Source: an uncultured Bulleidia sp. (GTDB lineage Bacteria > Bacillota_I > Bacilli_A > Erysipelotrichales > Erysipelotrichaceae). Taken from it: 63,008 nucleotides of DNA. Below the pieces are notes generated by a model that saw only the letters and a list, made by a program, of their open reading frames with translations, did no database searches and was not told the origin of the DNA. Each line of letters opens with the position of its first letter. Position 1 is the first letter of the stretch. A program made the position numbers and the translations under genes. This document shows, in pieces, positions 47,681 to 56,243 of this stretch. The stretch covers positions 1 to 63,008 of the forward strand of contig CAKVIS010000007.1 of the NCBI GenBank assembly GCA_934754415.1, given 5' to 3'.

Positions 47681-48985
47681 TTATTCGGCTTTTGTTGTGC
47701 CTAATTCTTCTTTGAGAGCCATATCATCACCCATCTTGAAGAATGGATACCATAGAACGATACTTGCTAAGACCATCAGTAACTCCCATACTGCAAGACC
47801 CAATCCGCCTTGCAGGAAGCCGTTGATGACAGGAGGAGTAGTCCAAGGAATCTGTACACCATGAGGAATTGGGCAGATGCCTACTTTCATGGCGAAATAT
47901 GTAACAGTACCCAGGATTGGACTAACGAGCATCAATGGAATAAAGAACATTGGGTTCAATACTACAGGAATACCAAACAGTAATGGTTCATTGATGAAGA
48001 AGAAGGTTGTAGGTAAAGATAATTTACCAAGTGTCTTATACTGTTGGGACTTGGCAAAGAAACACATCAGGATAGCTAAGCCAAACATGGAACCTACACC
48101 ACCGAATGTGAAGCTCTTTCCGAAAGCACCAGTGATGATGTAAGGCATTGTCTTTTCACCTGCCTGGAAAGCAGCGAGGTTTTCCAGAGAAAGAGGTGTA
48201 TAGATAGGGTTTGTAATGGAACCTACGATATTTCCACCATGTAACCCAAAGAACCATAACAGGTTTGTCATTAAGTTGAAGAACAGCCATGACCATACGT
48301 TATTACCAATGAAACGCATCAGGTTGGACTGAATGATAGTAAAAATCATTGTGTGCAGATCACCATAAGGTGTCAATGTGCATAAGAATCTTACAACAAT
48401 GAACAGAATGACAACGATTCCTGCAGGAATCAAGGAAGAGAAGGAGTTAGCTACGTTTGGTGGAACGGAGTCAGGAAGTTTGATAACCCAACCCTTTTTC
48501 ACTACAGATACATAGAGACGTGCACCGACAAGTGCAATAATCATAGCAGAGAACAATCCTTTAGCTCCCAGATAAGTAGTTGCCATAGCGGAAACGGTAG
48601 CGGCATCTGTAGCAGCTGCTGCATAGTAAGCAGTTCTTCCTGTGATAATGAAGAAGGACACAAGGCAGGATAATCCTGCACCTGCACCATCCACCCCAAA
48701 GGATTGTGCAAGGCTGTAAGCAATAAAGAATACAGCGTAAATAGCAATCAGGTCTGTTGTACACTGACCAGGCAGTGCAAACAACTGGTTTAAACCGGTT
48801 TCAGCAAGCCAGTTTGTCCAGGCGGTGATTGGAAGGTTTCCAATCAATGTAAACATGGAACCAACAATGGTAGCTGCCATAACTGCAATAAATCCGGAGC
48901 TGATAGCTTTCAGATATTTGTTATTGCCAAGTTTTGCGGCAACAGGCATCATGTGGGTTTCCATCCAGGTCATGAATTTTTCCAT
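47681..48985 (-). CDS. PTS lactose/cellobiose-family EIIC permease
   Basis: A 434-residue membrane permease with about ten helices. Family marks are MEKFMTWMETHMMPVAAKLG at the start, NLLWFFGLHGGNIVGSI in the middle, FFINEPLLFGIPVVLNP and IPWTTPPVINGFLQGG. It imports and helps phosphorylate beta-linked disaccharides, relying on separate EIIA and EIIB proteins such as those at 993, 7068 and 7385. GAAAGGAGAAATTC precedes the ATG. A paralogous EIIBC gene lies just upstream but is frameshifted, so this may be the working copy. Confidence 0.92.
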   Translation of the reverse strand: MEKFMTWMETHMMPVAAKLGNNKYLKAISSGFIAVMAATIVGSMFTLIGNLPITAWTNWLAETGLNQLFALPGQCTTDLIAIYAVFFIAYSLAQSFGVDGAGAGLSCLVSFFIITGRTAYYAAAATDAATVSAMATTYLGAKGLFSAMIIALVGARLYVSVVKKGWVIKLPDSVPPNVANSFSSLIPAGIVVILFIVVRFLCTLTPYGDLHTMIFTIIQSNLMRFIGNNVWSWLFFNLMTNLLWFFGLHGGNIVGSITNPIYTPLSLENLAAFQAGEKTMPYIITGAFGKSFTFGGVGSMFGLAILMCFFAKSQQYKTLGKLSLPTTFFFINEPLLFGIPVVLNPMFFIPLMLVSPILGTVTYFAMKVGICPIPHGVQIPWTTPPVINGFLQGGLGLAVWELLMVLASIVLWYPFFKMGDDMALKEELGTTKAE

Positions 48986-49087
48986 GAATTTCTCCTTTCG
49001 GTAATTCCCCTTACCTTTTGTACTTAAAGCTTAACAAGGTCTTTACATGGATTGAATACGGACTTCTGCCAATATTCTGGCAGAAAG

Positions 49088-50601
49088 TTAAGCGCTTTCT
49101 TTCTTATCCAGCTTTCTGAATATCGGATACCAGACAATTGTCTGTAACACCAGAAGAAATATCTGCCATAAAGCCAGCTGCCATCCACCTTCTATAAAAC
49201 CGCTGATAATGGGAGGAGTGGTCCAGGGAATAGTGACACCGTTACATCTTGGAATCCAGTGCATGTACATAGCCACCACTGTCAGTACACCTGATCCAAA
49301 AGGAATAAGCAGAAATGGTAAGAGTAAAGAAATGTTGAGTACATACGGAAGACCGAAGATGAGTGGTTCATTAATGAAGAAGATGCCCATTGGAAGAGAA
49401 ATCTTGCCTAACTGTTTTAACTTTCTGCAAAAAAGCACATCAGAAAAGCAAGTGGTAAGGTAGATCCTACACCGCCAAAGACATACATCATACTGGTTGT
49501 TTTAGTAACGACATAAGGCAAAGATTCATGCGCCATATAGGCCTGCAGGTTGGTGATAGAATACAGATACAGCAGAGGGTCTGTAATTGTTCCAACCACT
49601 TTTCCTCCATGAACACCAAAGAACCATAATAAAGACGCAAGGAATGTACTTAAAGGGGAAGAAAGGATGTTTTTGCCTAAAACAGGGTCAAGGTATTTCT
49701 CCAGTAAAGCATAGATGTATTCCGGTAAGGAGGTATGTAAGACTGCATGAATGGTAATAGTAATCAGTATGGACAATACACAGCAAACCAGTACAGGAAA
49801 GATGGATAACAAAGATTCCTGGATGTCTTTCCTAAGACTTTGCACATCCAGAGTTTTCTGGAAGGTGGAAGTAATCTTGATGTACAGCCACCCTGTAAAT
49901 AATCCTGTAAAGATACCAAGGAAGATACCTTTAGGACCGAAGTATTCCAGATGGGCAGTTTTATTCTGTATGGATTCTGTCAGCAGAAAGAAACAGATAA
50001 CTGCAGAAATCATGATGCCTGCAGGGGATTCTTTTTTACGTAAGGCATATTGTTTTGAGATAAACAATACAATATACAAAGAAAACATACCATACGTCAT
50101 GGCATAGCCTGTGGAGACAACCTCATAGAACGGTGTGTTTTGAAGAAAAGAAATCGGAAAGGAAATCAGCAGGGAAAACAGTGAGCCTGTAAAAGTGATA
50201 GGAAATATTTCCAGGAAAGCTTCCTGCATGGTTGTAAAGACAATGTTTGTGGAAAAGAAAGAAGATACTTTCTGCAGTGCAGAAGGTTTGGAAGATGTAT
50301 GCATTTCCTCATCTTTATGCAGAAGAAGATTTACAATGGTCTGACCACCTGTATCTGCATAAATATTGGAAGGTAAGACAACACATTGGCAATAGGCGGC
50401 CTGCTGGATTTCTTTTTGAATATAGCCAATCTGTGGAGCTAAAAGGATAATATCCGACATAGGGGCATATTTTTGAACCTGAGAAATACCACAGGAACCT
50501 ACCTTGATATCTTCGTAGCCCTGTTCTTTAAGAGCAGTTCTTGTTTTCTGGGTGAGTGCGCTGCTGGTCATACCATTGGCACAGACAATTAATACATTCA
50601 T
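49088..50601 (-). pseudogene. PTS EIIB-EIIC fusion split by a frameshift
   Basis: The first frame (ATG 50601 behind AGGTG) encodes an EIIB domain with phospho-Cys in LIVCANGMTSSALTQ and an EIIC part up to FLMCFFAES, where it stops near 49417. The second frame carries on with RKLKQLGKISLP, FFINEPLIFGLP and IPWTTPPIISGF to 49088. Alignment with the intact EIIC shows that the two frames belong together. They join at a run of six T on the coding strand (plus-strand A-run near 49430), where one more T would restore a single frame. It could be a pseudogene, a sequencing error or programmed frameshifting. It follows the BglG-type regulator with no gap. Confidence 0.75.
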
Positions 50602-50610
50602 AGAAGGCAC

Positions 50611-52548
50611 CTATTGGAAGATACTGTCTGCAGAAGATTCTTCAATCTGCAGTACAGAGGATAAATGTGTATGGAAAGCAGAAAAAGAAGGGCGCTGAGA
50701 GAGTTCGCGCATGAAGTCTATATCACTGATACAGGTGTATAAAGCACGTATCAAAGCTTCCTGATCAGGATCATCTCCTTTTTTCATGCCTAACAGAAAT
50801 ACCCATTGTACCTCTTTCTTATCAAACCACTGTATTGGTTTGGCAAGATGCGCAATGACAATCTTGGAGTCATCCAGCAAGACTGTGGAAGGATGAGGTA
50901 CAGCTATACCGTTACCAAGATGGGTAGAGGCAATGTTTTCTCTTTCGATGACTTTGGTCATGAAATTGTCAGGCAAAGATACATATTTAGAAAGTAATGT
51001 GCAAAGGAAATATACAAGTTCTGTCGGATCAGAGATTTCCACATTTTCCAGAAACAGATCTTCCTGAAAGGCAGAATGGATGGCAGAAGATTGCTGAAAA
51101 GAGACAGAGAGATGTTTCTGAATGAGAGAGCAGTCAGATTCATTTAATAAGGCATGTACGACAATGCATGGAATGGAAGTGACTGGAAGATTTACAGTAG
51201 AGACAATCAGGTCATACTTACTCAGATCACAATGCAAAGCCTCATGGGCACTCATGGAAGTAAGAGAAGCAATCTGGTTGCCAAAACGATTCTGCAGTTT
51301 GTATTTTAAAAGCTGAGACGTTCCTGTACCACTTGCACATACAGTGAGTATGTTTTTCCTTTTCGGAGTATTTCTTCTTTCCAGAGCTAACTGGAAGTGT
51401 AAGGCAAGATACCCGATTTCATTATGATCAATGTCCATCTGTAATCTTGAAGAAATGATATTTGAGGCAAACACAGCCATGTCATAGCCTAAAGGGTTTT
51501 CCTCCTGTATGGTGGTTAACATAGGGTTTCTCATACGTACATGATTCTGCAATCTCTGTATCATTGGCTCGATATGTGTACATAACATGGTGAAAAAATC
51601 CAGGTCGTTAAACAGATCTACATCATAGGTTTTACGTATGCCAGACAGGATGTCTTTGACAATGTTGATGGTATCCGCACTTAAAATATGTGCATCTTTT
51701 TCAGTGAAGATGCGATTTCCAATCATGTGTACTGCAATAAACCCAAGGTCATTATCTTCCATATGCAATCCTTTTTCGGTTTCAATTTTCTGCTGGATTT
51801 CTCTTGCTATCTGAAATTCCAGAGGGTATTTGGATTCTTTTAAAGAAGAGACATGTGTGGAAGACTGTAATCTGTTGGACAGATAGAGGGTGATAAAGAT
51901 ATGGATAACAAGATTATCTATGCCTGTATCTGTCATGGTGTAGTCATATTTCTGTAAGACAGACAGTAAAAGATCATGAATCCAGACTTTCTTTTCAGTT
52001 ACATCTTCATCTTCGGATTGTGCACGATAAAAAAAGTAATCGGAAAAGATATTCTGAAAACAATCTCTGTCTCCTTCGATATACAATCCCTGTTTTCCTT
52101 TAACTTCCAGGGAAAGATCATACTTCATCAGGATAGAACGCACCAGTTTCAATACCTGTGCCATGGTGCTTTTGGAGATGTTCAGCATCTCACAAAAATC
52201 ATCACTTTTTATGGGAGACGCACTTAATAAAAGATGACGAATGATATAGTCCGCTCTTTCAGGGGTTGTGACAGGATTGTTCATCTGTTCTTTACGTAAT
52301 TCTTCTTTCTGTGTTTCAAGATACTTTGCAAAGATGTCTTTGTCCTGTATTTCCAGAAGGTATCCGTAATTATTTTTATAGAGTATGGAACAGGCTCCAT
52401 CTTTTTCTATTTCTTCTTTATAAATGCGCAGGATTTCTCTTAAAGTTCTGGGTTTGACAGACAGCTTGTAAGATAATGTTTCCTGGGAAATATAGTCAGT
52501 GGTGGAACTCAGCAGTTCTATCATCTGTAAGGCTTTGGAGTTTATCAT
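50611..52548 (-). CDS. BglG/LicR-type PRD-containing transcriptional regulator
   Basis: A 645-residue activator or antiterminator. It has two N-terminal helix-turn-helix regions (MINSKALQMIELLSSTTDYI; later ASPIKSDDFCEMLNISKSTM), two PRD domains with histidines for PTS phosphorylation (GFIAVHMIGNR; GYLALHFQLALE), an EIIB-like domain (ILTVCASGTGTSQLLKYKL), and an EIIA-like domain at the end (STHLGNGIAVPHPSTVLLDD). This is the LicR/MtlR layout. ATG 52548 overlaps the previous stop (ATGA) and follows GGAG. It probably switches the downstream PTS genes on when substrate is present. Confidence 0.9.
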   Translation of the reverse strand: MINSKALQMIELLSSTTDYISQETLSYKLSVKPRTLREILRIYKEEIEKDGACSILYKNNYGYLLEIQDKDIFAKYLETQKEELRKEQMNNPVTTPERADYIIRHLLLSASPIKSDDFCEMLNISKSTMAQVLKLVRSILMKYDLSLEVKGKQGLYIEGDRDCFQNIFSDYFFYRAQSEDEDVTEKKVWIHDLLLSVLQKYDYTMTDTGIDNLVIHIFITLYLSNRLQSSTHVSSLKESKYPLEFQIAREIQQKIETEKGLHMEDNDLGFIAVHMIGNRIFTEKDAHILSADTINIVKDILSGIRKTYDVDLFNDLDFFTMLCTHIEPMIQRLQNHVRMRNPMLTTIQEENPLGYDMAVFASNIISSRLQMDIDHNEIGYLALHFQLALERRNTPKRKNILTVCASGTGTSQLLKYKLQNRFGNQIASLTSMSAHEALHCDLSKYDLIVSTVNLPVTSIPCIVVHALLNESDCSLIQKHLSVSFQQSSAIHSAFQEDLFLENVEISDPTELVYFLCTLLSKYVSLPDNFMTKVIERENIASTHLGNGIAVPHPSTVLLDDSKIVIAHLAKPIQWFDKKEVQWVFLLGMKKGDDPDQEALIRALYTCISDIDFMRELSQRPSFSAFHTHLSSVLQIEESSADSIFQ

Positions 52549-52937
52549 TTCAGAAGACTCCATCTTTTTTTGTAATATACAGCACTTGCAATACACCAGA
52601 AGGCACTCACAATACAGAAAGACAGTAACGTTGTACCGGCATCAGGTAAAGGATTGCCGGACGTTGAGGATACAATATATGTAAGGATTGCTAAACCAAG
52701 ATCTGTTACAAGAAACAGAAAAAAAGCAATGACTCCTTTTTTGGCATTGTGTTTCCAGATGCCAAACGCACAGAAGACAATACATACTGCATAGAAAATC
52801 TGATCAATGGTTCTGTACAGGGAATATGGCAACATAAAAGAAGTGACAATATCCATGATATTCTTAAAGATAAAGTACCCTTCAATAAGATAAAGAATTT
52901 TATGATAGTTCATTGGCATTTCAGTTGTGTTGTTCAT
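52545..52937 (-). CDS. Small four-helix membrane protein
   Basis: A 130-residue protein with four predicted membrane segments and an end SAFWCIASAVYYKKRWSLLK. ATG 52937 follows GGAGGTG on the minus strand. It is the first gene of the PTS regulator operon and overlaps the regulator's start by four bases. I do not recognise a family; it could sense membrane state or merely serve translation of the regulator. Confidence 0.65.
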   Translation of the reverse strand: MNNTTEMPMNYHKILYLIEGYFIFKNIMDIVTSFMLPYSLYRTIDQIFYAVCIVFCAFGIWKHNAKKGVIAFFLFLVTDLGLAILTYIVSSTSGNPLPDAGTTLLSFCIVSAFWCIASAVYYKKRWSLLK

Positions 52938-52959
52938 AATGCACCTCCGTTTACAAAAA

Positions 52960-52988
52960 ATACTAGCATTGTTTACAGGCAATCTCAA
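52960..52988 (-). promoter_or_regulatory. Promoter of the BglG/PTS operon
   Basis: Read on the minus strand: TTGAGA (52988-52983), a 17-base spacer, TAGTAT (52965-52960), 23 bases before the first ATG. Confidence 0.6.
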
Positions 52989-53120
52989 ATGAAATTTAGT
53001 GTTGAAAGAATCTGAAATATATTTAGTTACGCAATAGAGGAATTATTTTTTTAAAGGAAGAGGTAACAGTGTTGGGACATATAAACTGGTATTTTTTTTA
53101 AAAAACATAAAATTTTGAAG

Positions 53121-53149
53121 TTGAATTGAGGTTCCGTGTTTAGTATACA
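53121..53149 (+). promoter_or_regulatory. Promoter of the 86-residue hypothetical gene
   Basis: TTGAAT (53121-53126), a 17-base spacer and TATACA (53144-53149). Confidence 0.5.
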
Positions 53150-53185
53150 TGCGTAATGAAATGGTGATGGAAGAAAGGAACAGAT

Positions 53186-53446
53186 ATGTCAAAACGTATA
53201 ACTGCTTTAACACTGCTGGATATATTTACTCTCCACACTGGTTGCAAATACATGTCTGACTTACATTGCATGAATGCAATGCAAAATAAACGGCTTATTC
53301 ACCTGGTGCAGTCACTTATTGATGAGAATATGAATCTGAAGGAATGGAGTGATGCAGCGGAATATATCACTGGTGAACAGAATGACTTTTCTTCAGCACA
53401 GGATGCAGCACAGGCTATCCTTGATTACTGCAACAGACAGCAGTAA
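53186..53446 (+). CDS. Hypothetical 86-residue protein
   Basis: A small soluble, helical protein (MSKRITALTLLDIFTLHTGC; later NKRLIHLVQSLIDENMNLKE; end DAAQAILDYCNRQQ). No signal peptide or membrane segment. AAAGGAACAG precedes the ATG. It lies 85 bases before the two-component system in the same direction and has its own promoter. The function is unknown. Confidence 0.55.
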   Translation: MSKRITALTLLDIFTLHTGCKYMSDLHCMNAMQNKRLIHLVQSLIDENMNLKEWSDAAEYITGEQNDFSSAQDAAQAILDYCNRQQ

Positions 53447-53466
53447 AGAAAAATGAAAAAGTGAAT

Positions 53467-53495
53467 TTTACTTTCAGGAAGTACAATGATAGCAT
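53467..53495 (+). promoter_or_regulatory. Possible promoter of the two-component operon
   Basis: TTTACT (53467-53472), a 17-base spacer and TAGCAT (53490-53495), then a short leader with GGAAAGGAAAC. Confidence 0.4.
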
Positions 53496-53531
53496 GTCGA
53501 TAAAAATACGTCTTTGCGGAAAGGAAACACT

Positions 53532-54206
53532 ATGAAAATACTGATTGCTGAGGATGATACCTCTTTACGCCGTGCGCTGATTTCTATTCTACAAAAAAAC
53601 ATGTATGCAGTAGATGCCGTAGATAATGGAGAGGATGCTTTGATGTATCTCTGCAGTGAGACTTATGATGCGGCAATTCTGGATATTATGATGCCGGAGA
53701 TGGATGGCGTTTCTGTGCTTTCACATGCTCGATGTGAACATTGTACAACTCCTGTGCTGTTGTTGACGGCAAGGTCAGAAGTTGCTGACAAGGTCACAGG
53801 GCTTGATGCAGGTGCTGATGACTATCTGACAAAACCATTTGATGTACGTGAATTACTTGCAAGATTGCGTGTGCTGACAAGAAAAAAGGATATCCAGCAA
53901 AATACTATGCTTATTTGCGGGAATACTTCGTTAAATACTGCTACTTATGAATTATCAGCACCAGGAGGCAGCTATAAGCTGGCAAGTAAAGAATATCAGA
54001 CTATGTTATTGCTGATGCGCAATCCAAACATAGTACTGCCTTCCTCAAAGTTTCTTGAAAATATATGGGATGTGGACAGTCGTGCTGAAGAAAATACTGT
54101 CTGGACATATATTTCTTATCTGCGCAGGAAACTGGAAGCAATTAACGCAAATGTGAAAATTCGTACCATGCGAGGAGCAGGCTATGTTCTGGAGGTCAGA
54201 AAATGA
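53532..54206 (+). CDS. OmpR-family response regulator
   Basis: A 224-residue regulator. The receiver domain starts MKILIAEDDTSLRRAL with phospho-acceptor D51 in ILDIMMPEMDG, LLLTARS and DDYLTKPFD. The C-terminal winged helix runs from YKLASKEYQTMLLLM to TMRGAGYVLE. ATG 53532 behind GGAAAGGAAAC gives the canonical start; a longer frame does not. It overlaps the kinase gene by four bases. Likely targets include its own operon and the surface genes downstream. Confidence 0.92.
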   Translation: MKILIAEDDTSLRRALISILQKNMYAVDAVDNGEDALMYLCSETYDAAILDIMMPEMDGVSVLSHARCEHCTTPVLLLTARSEVADKVTGLDAGADDYLTKPFDVRELLARLRVLTRKKDIQQNTMLICGNTSLNTATYELSAPGGSYKLASKEYQTMLLLMRNPNIVLPSSKFLENIWDVDSRAEENTVWTYISYLRRKLEAINANVKIRTMRGAGYVLEVRK

Positions 54207-55375
54207 ATATGACTATGAAGCATCGTCTGCAGGTACAGTTTGTACTTATATCTGTTGTTGCATTAATACTTTTGCAGGCGTTTATCGTAGGTTTCAGTAT
54301 TTATAGAAATTACAGGCAAATGACTCTTACTGCAGACAGACTTATTCTTTCAATCCATTCTTCTCAAAATTCGCTGGAAGTAGATGATGCAAGATACTTT
54401 ACTGTGTTTATTCAGCCGAAAAACAAAAACTTTGAAGCAGATGTAACCCATACTTCTATGGTTATGTATTCTGAAGCAATGGAGTATGCAAAACAAGTGC
54501 TTTCCAAAAGTACAGATAATGGATACCTTGACCAGTACAGGTATCTGGTTTATCGTGGCAAAAAAGGAATACATATTACATTTCTTTCCCGTTATGCTGC
54601 AATGAAAGCTTTTCAAAATACTGCTGTGACTTTGATTCTGGTTTCGACGGGAGGCATTGTTTTGATGGCATGTGTTCTTGGGCTGCTGTCATCAAAGGTG
54701 GTTTCTCCACTTGTAGAAAATCATCAGAGACAGAAAGAATTTATTACTTCTGCCAGTCATGAACTGAAAACACCTCTGACAGTGATTCATGCGGATGCAC
54801 AGTTATTGGAATCTGAAATAGGGGAGAATGAATGGCTGGCTGACATTATCAAACAGACAACCAATATGACAGAAATGACTAACAAACTGGTATATCTGGC
54901 AAGGGCAGAAGAACAGGAAAAGCATTTTGTGAAGATTGCATTTCCTGTGTCTGATCTTGCAGAAGATGTGGCAGAGTCATATCGTTCGGTTTCTCAAAAT
55001 ATGGGTAAAACGTATACAATACATATTCAACAAGGTTTATCTTACTGTGGGGATGAAAAAGCAATACGTGAACTTATGAGTGCTCTTTTGGATAACGCAT
55101 TTAAATACAGTTCTAAAGATGGACAGGTGCATGTGGAATTGGTTTCAGAAGGAAAAGGCGTGAGATTTACGGTGCGAAATACAGTATCTGGGATAGATTC
55201 TGCACAACTTGATTTTTTTGCTCAAAGATTTTATCGGCAGGATACTTCAGATAGAATTAAAGGCTTTGGCATTGGACTGTCCATGGTACAGGTGGTTGCA
55301 CAGGCTCATAAAGGCAAACTGACAATCTCTCTTCCTCAGCAAAACATTATACAGATTTCGGTAGTTTTAAAATAA
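54203..55375 (+). CDS. Membrane sensor histidine kinase
   Basis: A 390-residue kinase with membrane helices at residues 12-34 and 140-164 enclosing an outside sensor loop of about 105 residues. The phosphorylated histidine is H186 in ITSASHELKTPLT. The N-box is MSALLDNAFKYSS and the G-box GFGIGLSMVQ. There is no clear HAMP domain; a short linker joins the second helix to the dimerisation helix. It pairs with the preceding regulator (ATGA overlap) and is followed 22 bases later by the esterase gene. The signal is unknown, presumably extracellular. Confidence 0.92.
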   Translation: MNMTMKHRLQVQFVLISVVALILLQAFIVGFSIYRNYRQMTLTADRLILSIHSSQNSLEVDDARYFTVFIQPKNKNFEADVTHTSMVMYSEAMEYAKQVLSKSTDNGYLDQYRYLVYRGKKGIHITFLSRYAAMKAFQNTAVTLILVSTGGIVLMACVLGLLSSKVVSPLVENHQRQKEFITSASHELKTPLTVIHADAQLLESEIGENEWLADIIKQTTNMTEMTNKLVYLARAEEQEKHFVKIAFPVSDLAEDVAESYRSVSQNMGKTYTIHIQQGLSYCGDEKAIRELMSALLDNAFKYSSKDGQVHVELVSEGKGVRFTVRNTVSGIDSAQLDFFAQRFYRQDTSDRIKGFGIGLSMVQVVAQAHKGKLTISLPQQNIIQISVVLK

Positions 55376-55397
55376 AGATGGAGGTAAACAGAAGACA

Positions 55398-56219
55398 ATG
55401 AAAACAGAGTTGCATTCACATTTGTTACGGATGATGGCAGCAAGTGTTCTGGTTACGGTAAGTGCCTGTGGGATAAAGGACAAGCATAAGGAGATGCTGG
55501 TAGAGCAGGTGGATGTGATACCTTCGCCTTCTCCATGCATGGATGTGCCTTCTTCGTTTACAGGACATAGTATTCAAACAGAAGAACTGGCAAGTTTTGG
55601 GTATTGGCTGTATACACCGGAAAATCCGACAGAAAATATGCCTTTGATTGTGTATCTGCATGGTGCAAGTGGCAGAGGAGACAATCTGAATCTTGTGGTT
55701 GCTGATGAGGATTTTCCGAAGTATTTACAGGAAAATATGTTTGAAGATGTGCGAGCGTATGTTCTGATTCCTCAGCTTCCCAGAGACTTGCGCAGCTGGA
55801 GTGATATTTCTGACTCTTTGTATTTTCTGATTCAAAATACAGTACAGGAGTATTCCATCGATGCAAAAAATATATCTCTGGCAGGATTCAGTCTGGGTGG
55901 AACTTCTGTGTGGGAACTTGCAGTGAAGTATTCTAATCTTTTTGCAAGAATTGCCCCTCTTGCAGGAAGTGCAAAAGGTGTATTATCACAGGTTTCTGTG
56001 TTGCAGAACATCCCTGTCAGAGCTTATGTTGGGGCAGATGATGTGGTTATTGCGCCAAATTCTGCCAGGCAGATGATTGCACAACTGCAAAAGGCAGGTG
56101 GAGATGCGCAGATAACTATGCTGGAAAACACAGACCATGTTTCAGTGCCATATGTAGTTTATCATGATGAAAGTATTCATCTTGTGGACTGGCTTATCGG
56201 CACGGAAGATGCACAATAA
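55398..56219 (+). CDS. Lipoprotein alpha/beta-hydrolase (feruloyl/acetyl esterase-like)
   Basis: A 273-residue exported hydrolase. The N-terminus MKTELHSHLLRMMAASVLVT leads to a VSAC lipobox, so it should be lipid-anchored on the outer face of the membrane. A linker rich in Pro and Ser follows, then an alpha/beta domain with YLHGASGRGDN, nucleophile elbow LAGFSLGGTSVWE, DDVV acid and a NTDHVSVP histidine. This resembles the prolyl-oligopeptidase/PHB-depolymerase-like esterases that act on plant or host glycans. It probably belongs to the two-component operon and may be its target. Substrate unproven. Confidence 0.82.
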   Translation: MKTELHSHLLRMMAASVLVTVSACGIKDKHKEMLVEQVDVIPSPSPCMDVPSSFTGHSIQTEELASFGYWLYTPENPTENMPLIVYLHGASGRGDNLNLVVADEDFPKYLQENMFEDVRAYVLIPQLPRDLRSWSDISDSLYFLIQNTVQEYSIDAKNISLAGFSLGGTSVWELAVKYSNLFARIAPLAGSAKGVLSQVSVLQNIPVRAYVGADDVVIAPNSARQMIAQLQKAGGDAQITMLENTDHVSVPYVVYHDESIHLVDWLIGTEDAQ

Positions 56220-56243
56220 AAGAAAAATATATGAGGTAGTATT

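Noticed and set aside
49064..49086. TTCTGCCA/TGGCAGAA hairpin between the two EIIC genes as a terminator
   Set aside because: No T-run follows on the transcribed strand; it could only be a processing or stabilising stem.
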